Assembly (NCBI GenBank): GCA_026770585.1
Contig: MU646369.1
Coordinates: 694,169-706,397, forward strand
DNA length: 12,229 nt
Reading direction: 5' to 3'
Source of the DNA: Baffinella frigidus
Lineage: Eukaryota > Cryptophyceae > Cryptomonadales > Baffinellaceae
The translations under genes and the position numbers were made by a program. The notes beneath the pieces are model-generated. The model was given only the letters and a program-made list of their open reading frames with translations. It was not told where the DNA came from and made no database searches. This document shows positions 5,960-11,918 of the stretch, one piece after another. Numbering within the stretch: position 1 is the stretch's first letter; each line of letters begins with the position of its first letter.

Positions 5960-6201
5960 CTCCCTGCTGGCCGCGCAGGCCTTCGCGACAGCCTATAGGG
6001 TACCTCGCTCATAAGAAACCGCAACCCCATAGGACCCTACAGTAGGACCATGCCTAGGGCCCTATGGTGGTCCTATGGGGGGGACGGTTTCTTATGAGCG
6101 AGGTACCCCTGTACTCTAATAGGGTAACGTCCTGAAAACCGGGTAGTTAGGCCTACGGTATTGCCTACGGTAGGCCGTAGTGCTCCTAGGACCCAATGTT
6201 T
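5960..6201 (+). repeat. Tandem duplication, unit 2, carrying an insertion
   Basis: This copy is 242 nt long: 36 nt matching unit 1, 116 nt of inserted element, a second TA, then 88 nt matching unit 1. The sum 124 + 116 + 2 accounts for the length exactly. The insertion therefore post-dates the duplication, or was lost precisely from unit 1. Confidence 0.92.
5996..6111. mobile_element. 116-bp MITE of the CAGGGGTACC family, copy 1
   Basis: The inverted ends are TAGGGTACCTCGCTCATAAG (a slightly damaged CAGGGGTACC end) and the inverse ending GAGGTACCCCTG, continuing inward as AAAC/GTTT and a CCCCATAGGACC-type arm. The centre holds CCCTACAGTAGG and CCTAGGGCCC. A TA target duplication (5994-5995, 6112-6113) is confirmed by the empty tandem copy. 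It fits non-autonomous TA-targeting elements; no transposase is present. Confidence 0.93.
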
Positions 6202-6282
6202 CGTAGGACCCCCCCCTTGGCCCCTACGGCCTGCCGTAGGCACTACCGTAGGCTTAACTACCCGGTTTTCAGGACATTAGCC
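6122..6282. mobile_element. 161-bp TA-flanked hairpin MITE (GGGTAACG family, full copy)
   Basis: It begins GGGTAACGTCCTGAAAACCG and ends in the inverse …GGTTTTCAGGACATTAGCC. TA lies outside both ends (6120-6121, 6283-6284). The inner arms hold GGCCTACGGTATTGCCTACG and the CCTACGGCCTGCCGTAGG side, with CTCCTAGGACC near the loop. Its midpoint, 6202, coincides with the breakpoint of the tandem duplication at 6201/6202. Confidence 0.9.
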
Positions 6283-6284
6283 TA

Positions 6285-6482
6285 TGAACTCCGACGACCT
6301 TCTGGGGATACTATCCCGTGTAGGATGACCGGAGTGACTTTACACAGTCACGTCCACTATAAGGAGATATAAGCCTGCATCCCCAGAGACCTCACCGAGG
6401 CTGTGTCTTGAGTAAATTGGGGACCTCCACAAAATACATTTAGAGTGGAACCGCCAGAGTACACGGGCAACCGATGTGCTAT
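6285..6482. other. Unassigned spacer
   Basis: No convincing open frame or long repeat is present. ACAAAATACATTTAGAG near 6430 resembles AAAGAATACATTCAGAG near 6944, a possible trace of a decayed repeat shared with 6603-7235. Confidence 0.3.
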
Positions 6483-6484
6483 TA

Positions 6485-6602
6485 CAGGGGTACCTCGCTC
6501 ATAAGAAACAGCCCCCCCCCCTAGGACCACTGTAGGGCCCTAGTCATAGGGCTACTGTAGAGTCCTAGGGGGGGGCCGTTTCTTATGAGCGAGGTACCCC
6601 TG
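6485..6602. mobile_element. 118-bp MITE of the CAGGGGTACC family, copy 2
   Basis: The perfect inverted ends CAGGGGTACCTCGCTCATAA… and the inverse ending GTACCCCTG are followed inward by runs of nine or more C against G. The core reads CCTAGGACCACTGTAGGGCC… ACTGTAGAGTCCTAGG. The flank is TA on the left and CA on the right, one base off a TA duplication. The right flank GCCAGGCCTTCGCGACTGCC resembles the host sequence of the tandem duplication at 5841-5870. Confidence 0.9.
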
Positions 6603-7240
6603 CATGCCGCCAGGCCTTCGCGACTGCCTACGCCTAAGACCTTGTCAACGTGTTTACAAAATGAAAATATGGGCATGCGGGTTGAAACCAACATGGCCAC
6701 TTCACACTGCGACTTTGAAGGGATTTCGTACAACCCCCTTGACCCTAGTGAATATCCATAGGCCCTACGGCAGGCAATATAATACCGTAGGGACATAGGG
6801 GGATCCTACGGATCAGGTAACGGAAAGTCGGCCCCATTTGGGCCGAAAATCCCTTCGTAGCCCGCTGTGTGGATCTATTCCCTTCTTCGAACGTGTCGAG
6901 TGCGCAAGACCCCCTAGGTCCGCCAGCGTACATCTGGGCTCTCCAAAGAATACATTCAGAGCTGGCCGCGCAGGCCTACGCCCAACACTGTGTCCACGTG
7001 TAGAATTTACATACTCCAACCCATCGTGACCTCGTTGTGAGCCTCGGTCAGACAAGTAGCGAGCCTCGGCCAAGGGCTAGGTCGCGAGCCTCTAGTTGAC
7101 TGATGTGAAAGGTCAATGAACTCAGGTTTGGTCTTAGCGTGTGTTGCCTCACGGCCTTGCGAGACGCCTCTCGACCCAAGCGGGGTCTCACTCGTGTAAA
7201 GTGCGCACGACCTCTCTCGTCGACCCTGCTCAAACATACA
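6603..7240. other. Unassigned stretch with a small hairpin
   Basis: CCCTACGG near 6764 pairs with CCGTAGGG near 6785 around an A/T-rich loop, with core vocabulary like that of the MITEs. Overlapping open frames of 60-90 codons on both strands match nothing I know. GCTGGCCGCGCAGGCCTACG near 6962 recalls the duplicated unit at 5836. GCGAGCCTC recurs about three times between 7036 and 7092. No gene is supported. Confidence 0.35.
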
Positions 7241-7306
7241 GGGGTTACTCGAAATTAAGTACATGTACACGCACAGCCCCTAGGGTGGTCCTATGCTCCT
7301 AAAGAG
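7241..7306 (+). mobile_element. Left half of a GGGGTTACTCGAAAT element
   Basis: GGGGTTACTCGAAATTAAG, then ACACGCAC, CCCCTAG and ATGCTCCTA occur in the same order as in the 104-bp element at 11204-11307. The right inverted end is missing and the sequence passes into unrelated DNA near 7300. I take it as a truncated copy. Confidence 0.6.
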
Positions 7307-7520
7307 GACAGGGTGCAGCTCAAGCGACAGCGAGGGCTGGAAGATCGTGAGCTCCATATGCTGAGCTGGATGTCGTTGTGGTGCATATCCATGGAGACAT
7401 CCTGCTGCGCTACTGGAGCTACTGGAGGCGGCGGCATGGGGCTCAGGCTCCTGGACCAGCTGCTCCAGGTTGAAGCGCACCATCGCCCCGGATCAGCCAC
7501 AGACTGAGGTTCGGGCCATA
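7307..7520. other. Open frames on both strands, unassigned
   Basis: The stretch is open in two minus frames (about 7280-7483 and 7291-7500) and one plus frame (7313-7507). The minus frame starting with ATG at 7483 would give a Ser/Ala- and Pro-rich peptide of 67 residues with no recognisable domain. The sequence is repeat-free and more balanced in composition than its surroundings, so it could be a captured exon or plain unique DNA. Confidence 0.25.
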
Positions 7521-7525
7521 GGGCC

Positions 7526-7675
7526 TTGTCTCAGAAAACGAGTTCTAAAACTCGTTTTCTTAAGTCAATTCCCCTACGAATTCGTCAACTTATTCTTTAC
7601 TCTCCGCATAACTTGACAAATTTGTAGGGAAATTGACTTGTGAAAACGAGTTTTAGAACTCGTTTTCTGAGATAA
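7526..7675 (+). mobile_element. 150-bp MITE, copy 2, with GGCC flanks
   Basis: It begins TTGTCTCAGAAAACGAGTTC and ends in the inverse …TCGTTTTCTGAGATAA. The arms share CTCGTTTTCTTAAGTCAATT with copy 1 (4014-4163), and the length is identical. GGCC lies directly outside both ends (7522-7525, 7676-7679), consistent with a 4-bp target duplication. Because GGCC is self-complementary, it could also be read as part of the inverted repeat. Confidence 0.88.
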
Positions 7676-7715
7676 GGCCCCTCGCCTCCTCCCACTCGAC
7701 TCCTGGCAAGGGGAT

Positions 7716-7807
7716 AGGTCCTTTAGGTCCTTTAGGTTTTAATTTCTCCCAACATGGCCCAACGACACGCCGTTCCGTAGAAAGGACTGCAGAGAAAGCA
7801 TTTTTGC
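7716..7807 (-). repeat. CCTAAAGGA-tailed repeat, partial copy, reverse
   Basis: Read on the minus strand it gives GCAAAAATGCTTTCTCTGCA, TTTCTACGGAACGGCGTGTC, CATGTTGGGAGAAATTAAAA and two CCTAAAGGA units. This is the 3' part of the repeat found in forward orientation from 8736 to 11070. It abuts the 150-bp MITE through about 40 unassigned bases. Confidence 0.85.
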
Positions 7808-7857
7808 AGTTGTTTCCCTCTGCTCCTGGGTCGTGAAGTCGTGCTTGCACCAAATTA

Positions 7858-7994
7858 ATCTCCATGCAAGTATTAATTAATTGCTTTCTGGCAACAAAAA
7901 TTCCTACACGATTTGCTTATACAAGTAATTGTAGAGCATTTGTGTAGTAAATTTCGTTAAGCCAAAAGCAATTAATTAATACTTTTGTGGAGAT
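7858..7994 (-). mobile_element. 137-bp MITE, copy 3, reverse orientation
   Basis: Its reverse complement aligns over the full 137 bp with copies 1 and 2 (start ATCTCCACAAAAGTATTAAT, end GCATGGAGAT) at roughly 85-90% by eye. Its flanks are unrelated to blocks A and B, so it is an independent insertion. AAAT occurs at 7852-7855 and 7997-8000, two bases outside each end, a possible 4-bp target duplication if the element ends in TAATCTCC…GGAGATGA. Confidence 0.88.
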
Positions 7995-8141
7995 GAAAAT
8001 GAATCTACCCCCCCCCCCAGTGGCTGGGGAGACACGCATCGCCTTGGGGTGCCCAAGACGATTTTCTCTCTCTCTCCGGGAAAAGGAGTCCCGCACACAC
8101 AGACACACGGACACGCAGTTTTGTATGTTTACACCCCCCCG

Positions 8142-8663
8142 CACGTGGCATCACCAGATCCAGTAGAGGCTGAACCTGAGGCTCCTGCTGCGGAGGCCTC
8201 TTTAGCAAAAGGCATGTCTGGGGCCTTGGCCCAGCGAGTGGTGCAACGCCTCGAGCGCCAGCCCCTTGCACTCCAGGTTGCTCCCACTCTCGACCGCCGC
8301 ACGCCCGGGGTAAGTCTCCGCGTGCGAGGCCGGTCCACCAAAATTATCTGAGCCGTGGTGAGGTGGATCCGGACAAGATGGTCGTCAATAAAGAACTCTC
8401 TCTCTCTCTCTCTCCGCGTGCCAGCGCTTGAACAGCGCATGCGTCATCAGTTTGAGGCACCCCACGAACACCTCGAAGCGAAAGGCCTCAGCCGTGAGAT
8501 CTCCGCGCACACCTACCTCCTGCCCACCCACTCGGTACGCCTCCAGCTTCGCCGTCGTATCCCATGTCGTATACCATCCTCTCGCCCGAGGAGTGTCACT
8601 CCTCGGGCGAGAGGAGCGCCCACGCCTTGGGTACTGGAAGCCCGAGGAGCGCAAACGCCGTAG
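8142..8663 (+). CDS. Possible two-exon gene fragment, function unknown
   Basis: The frame reads SPDPVEAEPEAPAAEASLAK then GMSGALAQRVVQRLERQPLA, an acidic Ala/Pro/Glu stretch followed by an Arg-rich, helix-prone one. The first in-frame ATG is at 8214. At 8310 it meets CCCGGG|GTAAGT, a strong donor, after a complete codon, and would stop at 8349 without splicing. A (CT)n tract at 8396-8414 precedes two acceptors: CCAG ending 8424 changes the frame, while ACAG ending 8435 keeps it and continues RMRHQFEAPHEHLEAKGLSR. Downstream the frame runs into the palindrome at 8578 and stops at 8663. I recognise no domain. It could be a degraded fragment. Confidence 0.3.
8310..8435 (+). other. Candidate spliceosomal intron
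   Basis: GTAAGT at 8310-8315 and a CT-repeat pyrimidine tract followed by CAG at 8424 or 8435 give introns of 115 or 126 nt. CAATAAAG at 8386 could alternatively be read as a polyadenylation signal. Only RNA evidence could decide. Confidence 0.35.
8578..8614. repeat. Perfect 18-bp palindrome, 1-nt spacer
   Basis: CCTCTCGCCCGAGGAGTG and CACTCCTCGGGCGAGAGG are exact inverse copies separated by a single T. CCCGAGGAG recurs directly at 8642. The GC-rich stem would be very stable as cruciform or RNA hairpin. It interrupts the possible second exon's frame and looks inserted or expanded there. Confidence 0.85.
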
Positions 8664-8735
8664 GCGGCTCCAGCACCCCAGCGCCCAGTTTGTGCTTTCT
8701 CTTCCTCTCGCCCTGCGGCGTGCTTTCGGAGCATT

Positions 8736-8826
8736 TAAACCCTAAAGGACCTGAAGGATCCAGATCCTTTCTACGGAAGGGCGTGGCGTTGGCATATGTT
8801 GGGCGGAATCAAAACCTAAAGGACCT
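8736..8826 (+). repeat. CCTAAAGGA-tailed repeat, partial unit
   Basis: CCTAAAGGACCTGAAGGATC, then CAGATCCTTTCTACGGAAGG, GCGTGGCGTTGGCATATG, TTGGGCGGAATCAAAACC and another CCTAAAGGA. It is a 5'-truncated unit with tail sequence on both sides. Confidence 0.8.
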
Positions 8827-8836
8827 ACAGGACCTG

Positions 8837-8927
8837 TTGGAATGCTTTCTCTGCAGATCCCTTCTACGGAACGGCGTGTCGTTGGCATATGTTGGGAGAA
8901 ATTAAAACCTAAAGGACCTAAAGGAAT
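8837..8927 (+). repeat. CCTAAAGGA-tailed repeat, partial unit
   Basis: TTGGAATGCTTTCTCTGCAG to GGAGAAATTAAAACCTAAAG follows the same path as its neighbours and joins the tail of the previous unit. The 5' half of the full unit is absent. Confidence 0.8.
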
Positions 8928-8934
8928 CTTGTGG

Positions 8935-9218
8935 GGTATCCGTGGTTGGAGCTGTTATACTTCAATCATGGGATACCATGAGCCTCATAAAGGTTGACTT
9001 GGGTTCGGTGTGTGTGTGAGCATGGGAGCGATGTCGCATACCTTCACCCACCCCAACAGAACCACCCACTATCCCCTCTTCACGAGCCTGTGCACTGGAG
9101 AGCTCAACGCGATCCGAAAGCAAAAATGCTTTCTCTGCAGATCCTTTCTACTGAAGGGCGTGTCGTTGGGCTCTGTTGGGAGAAATTAAAACCTTAAGGA
9201 CCTAAAGGACCTAAGGAC
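8935..9218 (+). repeat. CCTAAAGGA-tailed repeat, full-length unit (about 280 bp)
   Basis: The head is GGTATCCGTGGTTGGAGCTG, closed by CATGGGATACC, so GGTATCC/GGATACC form a stem. It is followed by GGTTCGGTGTGTGTGTGAGC, then CACGAGCCTGTGCACTGGAG, CGATCCGAAAGC, ATGCTTTCTCTGCAGATCC, GGGCGTGTCGTTGGGC and a tail of CCTTAAGGA/CCTAAAGGA units. Fixed head, variable short-repeat tail and 5' truncation of other copies resemble a SINE- or LINE-derived retroposon. No Pol III boxes or protein could be confirmed. Confidence 0.75.
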
Positions 9219-9229
9219 CTATAAAAAGC

Positions 9230-9474
9230 CATAAATGGGATTCCAACATTGGAAGGGTTCTGGTGTGTGCGCGAGCGCGTCCCTCATGGGGATAACTCAA
9301 ACACCCCACTTGAGAACTCACCCTTTATCCCGTCTTCACGAGCCTCTGCAATAGAAAGCTAAACGCGATCCGAAAGCAAAACAAAATGCGTTTCCTGTAG
9401 ATCCTTTCTACGGAAGGGCGTGTCGTTGGGGCATGTTGGGAGAAATTAAAACCTAAAGGACCTAAAGGAAAAGG
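9230..9474 (+). repeat. CCTAAAGGA-tailed repeat, headless unit
   Basis: GGGTTCTGGTGTGTGCGCGA, CACGAGCCTCTGCAATAGAA, GCGATCCGAAAGC, CTTTCTACGGAAGGGCGTG and GGAGAAATTAAAACCTAAAG run in the standard order. The GGTATCCGTGG head is replaced by unrelated sequence. Confidence 0.75.
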
Positions 9475-9490
9475 GCGAAGTGTCCGCCCA

Positions 9491-9617
9491 CGTTGGAAGC
9501 ATTCAAAACCGAAAGAACCGAAAGAACCAGGACGAATCCCGGCCTTGTATTCAGTCATGATTCCACTAGGGTGGTCCTAGCCTCCTAGAAATAGCCCCAC
9601 TGTATGGCCCTACGGGG
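9491..9617 (+). repeat. 127-bp direct repeat, copy 1 (second at 11081-11207)
   Basis: TTCAAAACCGAAAG…, GAATCCCGGCCTTGTATTCA, GTCATGATTCCACTAGGGTG, GTCCTAGCCTCCTAGAAATA and GCCCCACTGTATGGCCCT recur 1,590 bases downstream with few changes and no net indel. The last 50 bases use the CTAGG/GGTCCTAG vocabulary of the MITE cores and may be a truncated MITE carried along. Confidence 0.85.
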
Positions 9618-9699
9618 CTCGGGGACCGATCCAGCTTGGGCCACAGGTTATGAGCTACGAAATTGAGTCACAGATTAGGAGCTACGACCACACATTTTC

Positions 9700-9862
9700 T
9701 TAAAAGAACCACCCTTTATCCCCTTTTCACGAGCCTCTGCACTGGAGAGCTAAATGCGATCCGAAAGCAAAAATGCTTTCTTTGCAGATCCTTTCTACTG
9801 AAGGGCGTGTCATTGGGCTATGTTGGCAGAAATCAAAACTTAAAGGACCTAAAGGGCCTATG
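9700..9862 (+). repeat. CCTAAAGGA-tailed repeat, 5'-truncated unit
   Basis: AGAACCACCCTTTATCCCCT, CACGAGCCTCTGCACTGGAG, GCGATCCGAAAGC, TTTGCAGATCCTTTCTACTG and GGCAGAAATCAAAACTTAAA match the 3' two thirds of the full unit. The peptide it would encode in frame (CRSF…GYVGRNQNLKDLKG) recurs in other units, which reflects DNA repetition rather than a gene. Confidence 0.75.
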
Positions 9863-10246
9863 TTACAGAACCACGGTGTCCGCCTATGGTGGGAGTTGAA
9901 AGAACCTCAATGACCTAAAAAAATTGGTTTGACATCTGAGCATGCATAAATTAGGTAACTGAATAGGATGGTCGGACTTGGAGCCATTTTCCTTTTTCTA
10001 GTACAAATTAGGGAATGAAATTTGCATCCACAGGCAGTTGGCACGGCGATGAGGATGCCCCGAGCGTGCGATGTCCGATCGAAAAATGAAGTCCCCTCAA
10101 GAGTGAGGTGGGCGTGGCCTTTGATGTGAGTGTAATACAAAGCATCAAAGCACCACCACCAAAGACGACACGATACCAAAGCTCGCCGAGCTCGCACGCT
10201 CAAGCTATCTTCATTCGGACATCTCCGAGGCGGAAGCCATTGCGGT
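9863..10246. other. Unassigned stretch
   Basis: No gene is supported. An 8-bp hairpin CTTTGATG/CATCAAAG lies at 10119-10150. The minus strand is open for 98 codons (9907-10203) but matches nothing I know. CACCACCACC near 10151 is a short trinucleotide run. Confidence 0.35.
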
Positions 10247-10330
10247 CGAACGGCTCCAATTCCAGACCGAACGGCTTTAATTCCAGACCGAACGGCTCCA
10301 ATTTCACACCGAACGGCTCCAATTCCAAGC
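10247..10330. repeat. 21-bp tandem repeat, four units
   Basis: Units start at 10247, 10268, 10289 and 10310, each CGAACGGCTCCAATTCCAGA plus C, with one to three changes. Since 21 is a multiple of three, open frames on both strands show a seven-residue repeat: NGSNSRP-like on plus, FGLELEP-like on minus (minus frame 10200-10433). It could be a minisatellite or part of a low-complexity protein; the short surrounding frame favours the former. Confidence 0.85.
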
Positions 10331-10385
10331 CAAAACGGTGGGAAACTGCTGGAGGATCAAATGTGGGACAGACCGTCCCATTTAG

Positions 10386-10675
10386 TTCCCCTTGACCTGA
10401 GGTATCCGTGGTTGGAGCTCCTATGCGCTTCACGATGGGATACCATATGGGCCTTCAGCAGAATTGCTGGTCCTGGTGTGTGTGTGAGCATGGGAGCGAT
10501 GTCGCATACCTTTACATGACCGATGAGTACACCCTTTAGCCGGTTTCTGCCACGATCCTTTGCACCGGGGGGCCTGAGTGTGATCCGAAAGGAAGCATGG
10601 CTTTCTGCAGCATCAGTTCCGGTGTCCGCCTATGTTGGGAGCTCTCAGAACCTCAAGGACCTCAAGGCACGACGA
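10386..10675 (+). repeat. CCTAAAGGA-related repeat, variant unit
   Basis: CCCCTTGACCTGAGGTATCC, GTGGTTGGAGCTCCTATGCG, GATGGGATACC, GCCTTCAGCAG, then GGTGTGTGTGTGAGCATGGG and AGCGATGTCGCATACC follow the head of the 8935 unit. The 3' part diverges (CACGATCCTTTGCACC, GTGATCCGAAAGG) and ends in CCTCAAGGACCTCAAGG in place of CCTAAAGGA, so it belongs to a subfamily. A truncated copy of its head lies at 12044-12112. Confidence 0.75.
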
Positions 10676-10813
10676 AGTGTCCGCCTTTACACATCCACCT
10701 TTCTCTCCTTTCATCTTTGGCTCCTTCACATCCACCTTTTTCTCTCTGGCTGATCTGACCACACACACACAATCCCGCTCACCCTTTGAAATCTTGTTTC
10801 CTCATGACATCTT
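10676..10813. other. Pyrimidine-rich spacer
   Basis: CACATCCACCTTTCTCTC and CACATCCACCTTTTTCTC occur about 40 bases apart, followed by a short (CA)n run near 10761. No gene is seen. Confidence 0.4.
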
Positions 10814-11070
10814 GGATATCCGTGGTTGGAGCTGTTATACGCTTAACCATGGGATACCAGTATTGGGTTCTGTTTTGTGTGCGAGCCTGTGCCTTTTTGG
10901 TCTCACTCAAACACTCCATGAGAACCACCTTTTATCCCCTCTTCACGAGCCTCTGCACTGGAGAGCTCAATGCGATCTGAGAGCAAAAAGGCTTTTTCTG
11001 CAAATCCTTTCTACGGAAGGGCATGTCGTTGGGCTACCTTGAGAGCATCTAAAACCTAAAGGACCGTTTA
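10814..11070 (+). repeat. CCTAAAGGA-tailed repeat, near full-length unit
   Basis: GATATCCGTGGTTGGAGCTG, CATGGGATACC, GGGTTCTGTTTTGTGTGCGA, CACGAGCCTCTGCACTGGAG, GCGATCTGAGAGC, CTTTCTACGGAAGGGCATG and TAAAACCTAAAGGACC follow the full order of the 8935 unit. The tail is short. A 136-codon open frame (10632-11042) runs through it and the spacer before it, and is not a gene in my judgement. Confidence 0.8.
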
Positions 11071-11080
11071 GAAGGGCTCA

Positions 11081-11207
11081 TGTTTGGAGCGTTCAAAACC
11101 GAAAGTACCTAAAGAACCAAGTCGAATCCCGGCCTTGTATTCAGTCATGATTCCACTAGGGTGGTCCTAGCCTCCTAGAAATAGCCCCACTGTATGGCCC
11201 TGCGGGG
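11081..11207 (+). repeat. 127-bp direct repeat, copy 2
   Basis: This matches 9491-9617. Both copies follow a CCTAAAGGA-tailed unit, so unit plus this segment probably moved or duplicated together. It ends at the GGGG that starts the next MITE. Confidence 0.85.
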
Positions 11208-11307
11208 TTACTCAAAAATAAGAACACGCACCTCCCCTAGTCATATGCTCCTAGGACTAGCCCTACTGTAGGACAATGGGCCCTTATCCTTGATTTCGAA
11301 TAACCCC
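11204..11307. mobile_element. 104-bp MITE with GGGGTTA ends
   Basis: GGGGTTACTCAAAAATAAG at the left and CCTTGATTTCGAATAACCCC at the right are imperfect inverted ends. The core has CCCCTAGTCATATGCTCCTA, GGACTAG and CCCTACTGTAGG. A half copy lies at 7241-7306. The target duplication is unclear. Confidence 0.7.
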
Positions 11308-11539
11308 TAGGGCAGTACACGAATTGCTCGAAAACAACGAATACTCACGATCGGTACTTTCGAGGAACCACTGGATGGCAGCCGACAATGATAAGGGTCC
11401 GATATTGGACCCCAGTCAAAAGTCATCATACCCGAGAAACAAATCGATTTTTCTCCAAAAGTGGCCAATCTGTGGGGAATAATTGTGAACTGACCGCAAT
11501 TCCCGAATTCTAGACAGTCGTTCCGCGTAGTATGTGCAA
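11308..11539. other. Unassigned stretch
   Basis: There is no gene and no repeat shared with the rest of the window. GGTCC GATATT GGACC near 11396 is a 5-bp hairpin. Confidence 0.4.
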
Positions 11540-11665
11540 AGGCTGGCCGAGTGAGGAGCGGTGTGAGGACCGCCGCAGGGCCGGTGTGGGATACAGGGGT
11601 ACCTCACTCATAACAAACGCCCACCCCCCTAGGATCACCATAGGGCCCCAGGCATGGGCCTACTA

Positions 11666-11873
11666 TCCCCTACGTGGCCAGTAGTTATCCCTTAAGTGAC
11701 CAGTAGGCTCATACGCCCTACGGTAGGGCCCTAGGACCTGCCTAGGACCTCTTGGCCTGCAAATTTGACGGCCTGGTCACTCGAGGGATAGGCTCATACG
11801 CCCTACCGTAGGGCCCTAGGACCAGCCTAGGACCTCTAGGCCCCCAAATTTGTGGGCATGGCCACTTAAGGGA
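11666..11873 (+). mobile_element. 101-bp MITE, copy 2, interrupted by copy 3
   Basis: The left end TCCCCTACGTGGCCAGTAG (11666-11684) and the remainder GCTCATACGCCCTACCGTAG… to CCACTTAAGGGA (11792-11873) add up to 101 nt, the length of copy 1. TA flanks lie at 11664-11665 and 11874-11875. Another copy of the same family is inserted after CCAGTAG. Confidence 0.85.
11688..11788 (+). mobile_element. 101-bp MITE, copy 3, nested in copy 2
   Basis: TCCCTTAAGTGACCAGTAGG to GGCCTGGTCACTCGAGGGA is 101 nt, flanked by TA at 11686-11687 and 11789-11790. The core CGCCCTACGGTAGGGCCCTA is identical to copy 1. The join implies either a 3-bp TAG duplication or a few extra bases at the left. Confidence 0.85.
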
Positions 11874-11892
11874 TAGGGTCCAAGGGGAGCGC

Positions 11893-11918
11893 GGTTTCTT
11901 ATGAGCGAGGTACCCCTG
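11893..11918 (+). mobile_element. Orphan right end of a CAGGGGTACC MITE
   Basis: GGTTTCTTATGAGCGAGGTA and CCCCTG is a complete right terminal repeat, closer to copies 1 and 2 (AAGAAAC type) than to its surrounding copy 3 (AACAAAC type). No partner left end is nearby, so this is a fragment from rearrangement. Confidence 0.8.

Noticed and set aside
6521-6796. Minus-strand frame containing RGTSLIRNGPP
   Set aside because: The motif is a translation of the CAGGGGTACC MITE's terminal repeat. It resembles text I remember from algal gene models, but is transposon-derived and not a protein domain.
8935-8975. GGTATCC…GGATACC hairpin as a terminator or riboswitch
   Set aside because: It is the head of a dispersed repeat and occurs the same way in other units without any adjacent gene.
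10632-11042. 136-codon open frame, the longest in the window
   Set aside because: It runs across a pyrimidine-rich spacer and a CCTAAAGGA-tailed repeat unit. The same peptide pieces recur in other units in different frames, so it follows DNA repetition, not coding.
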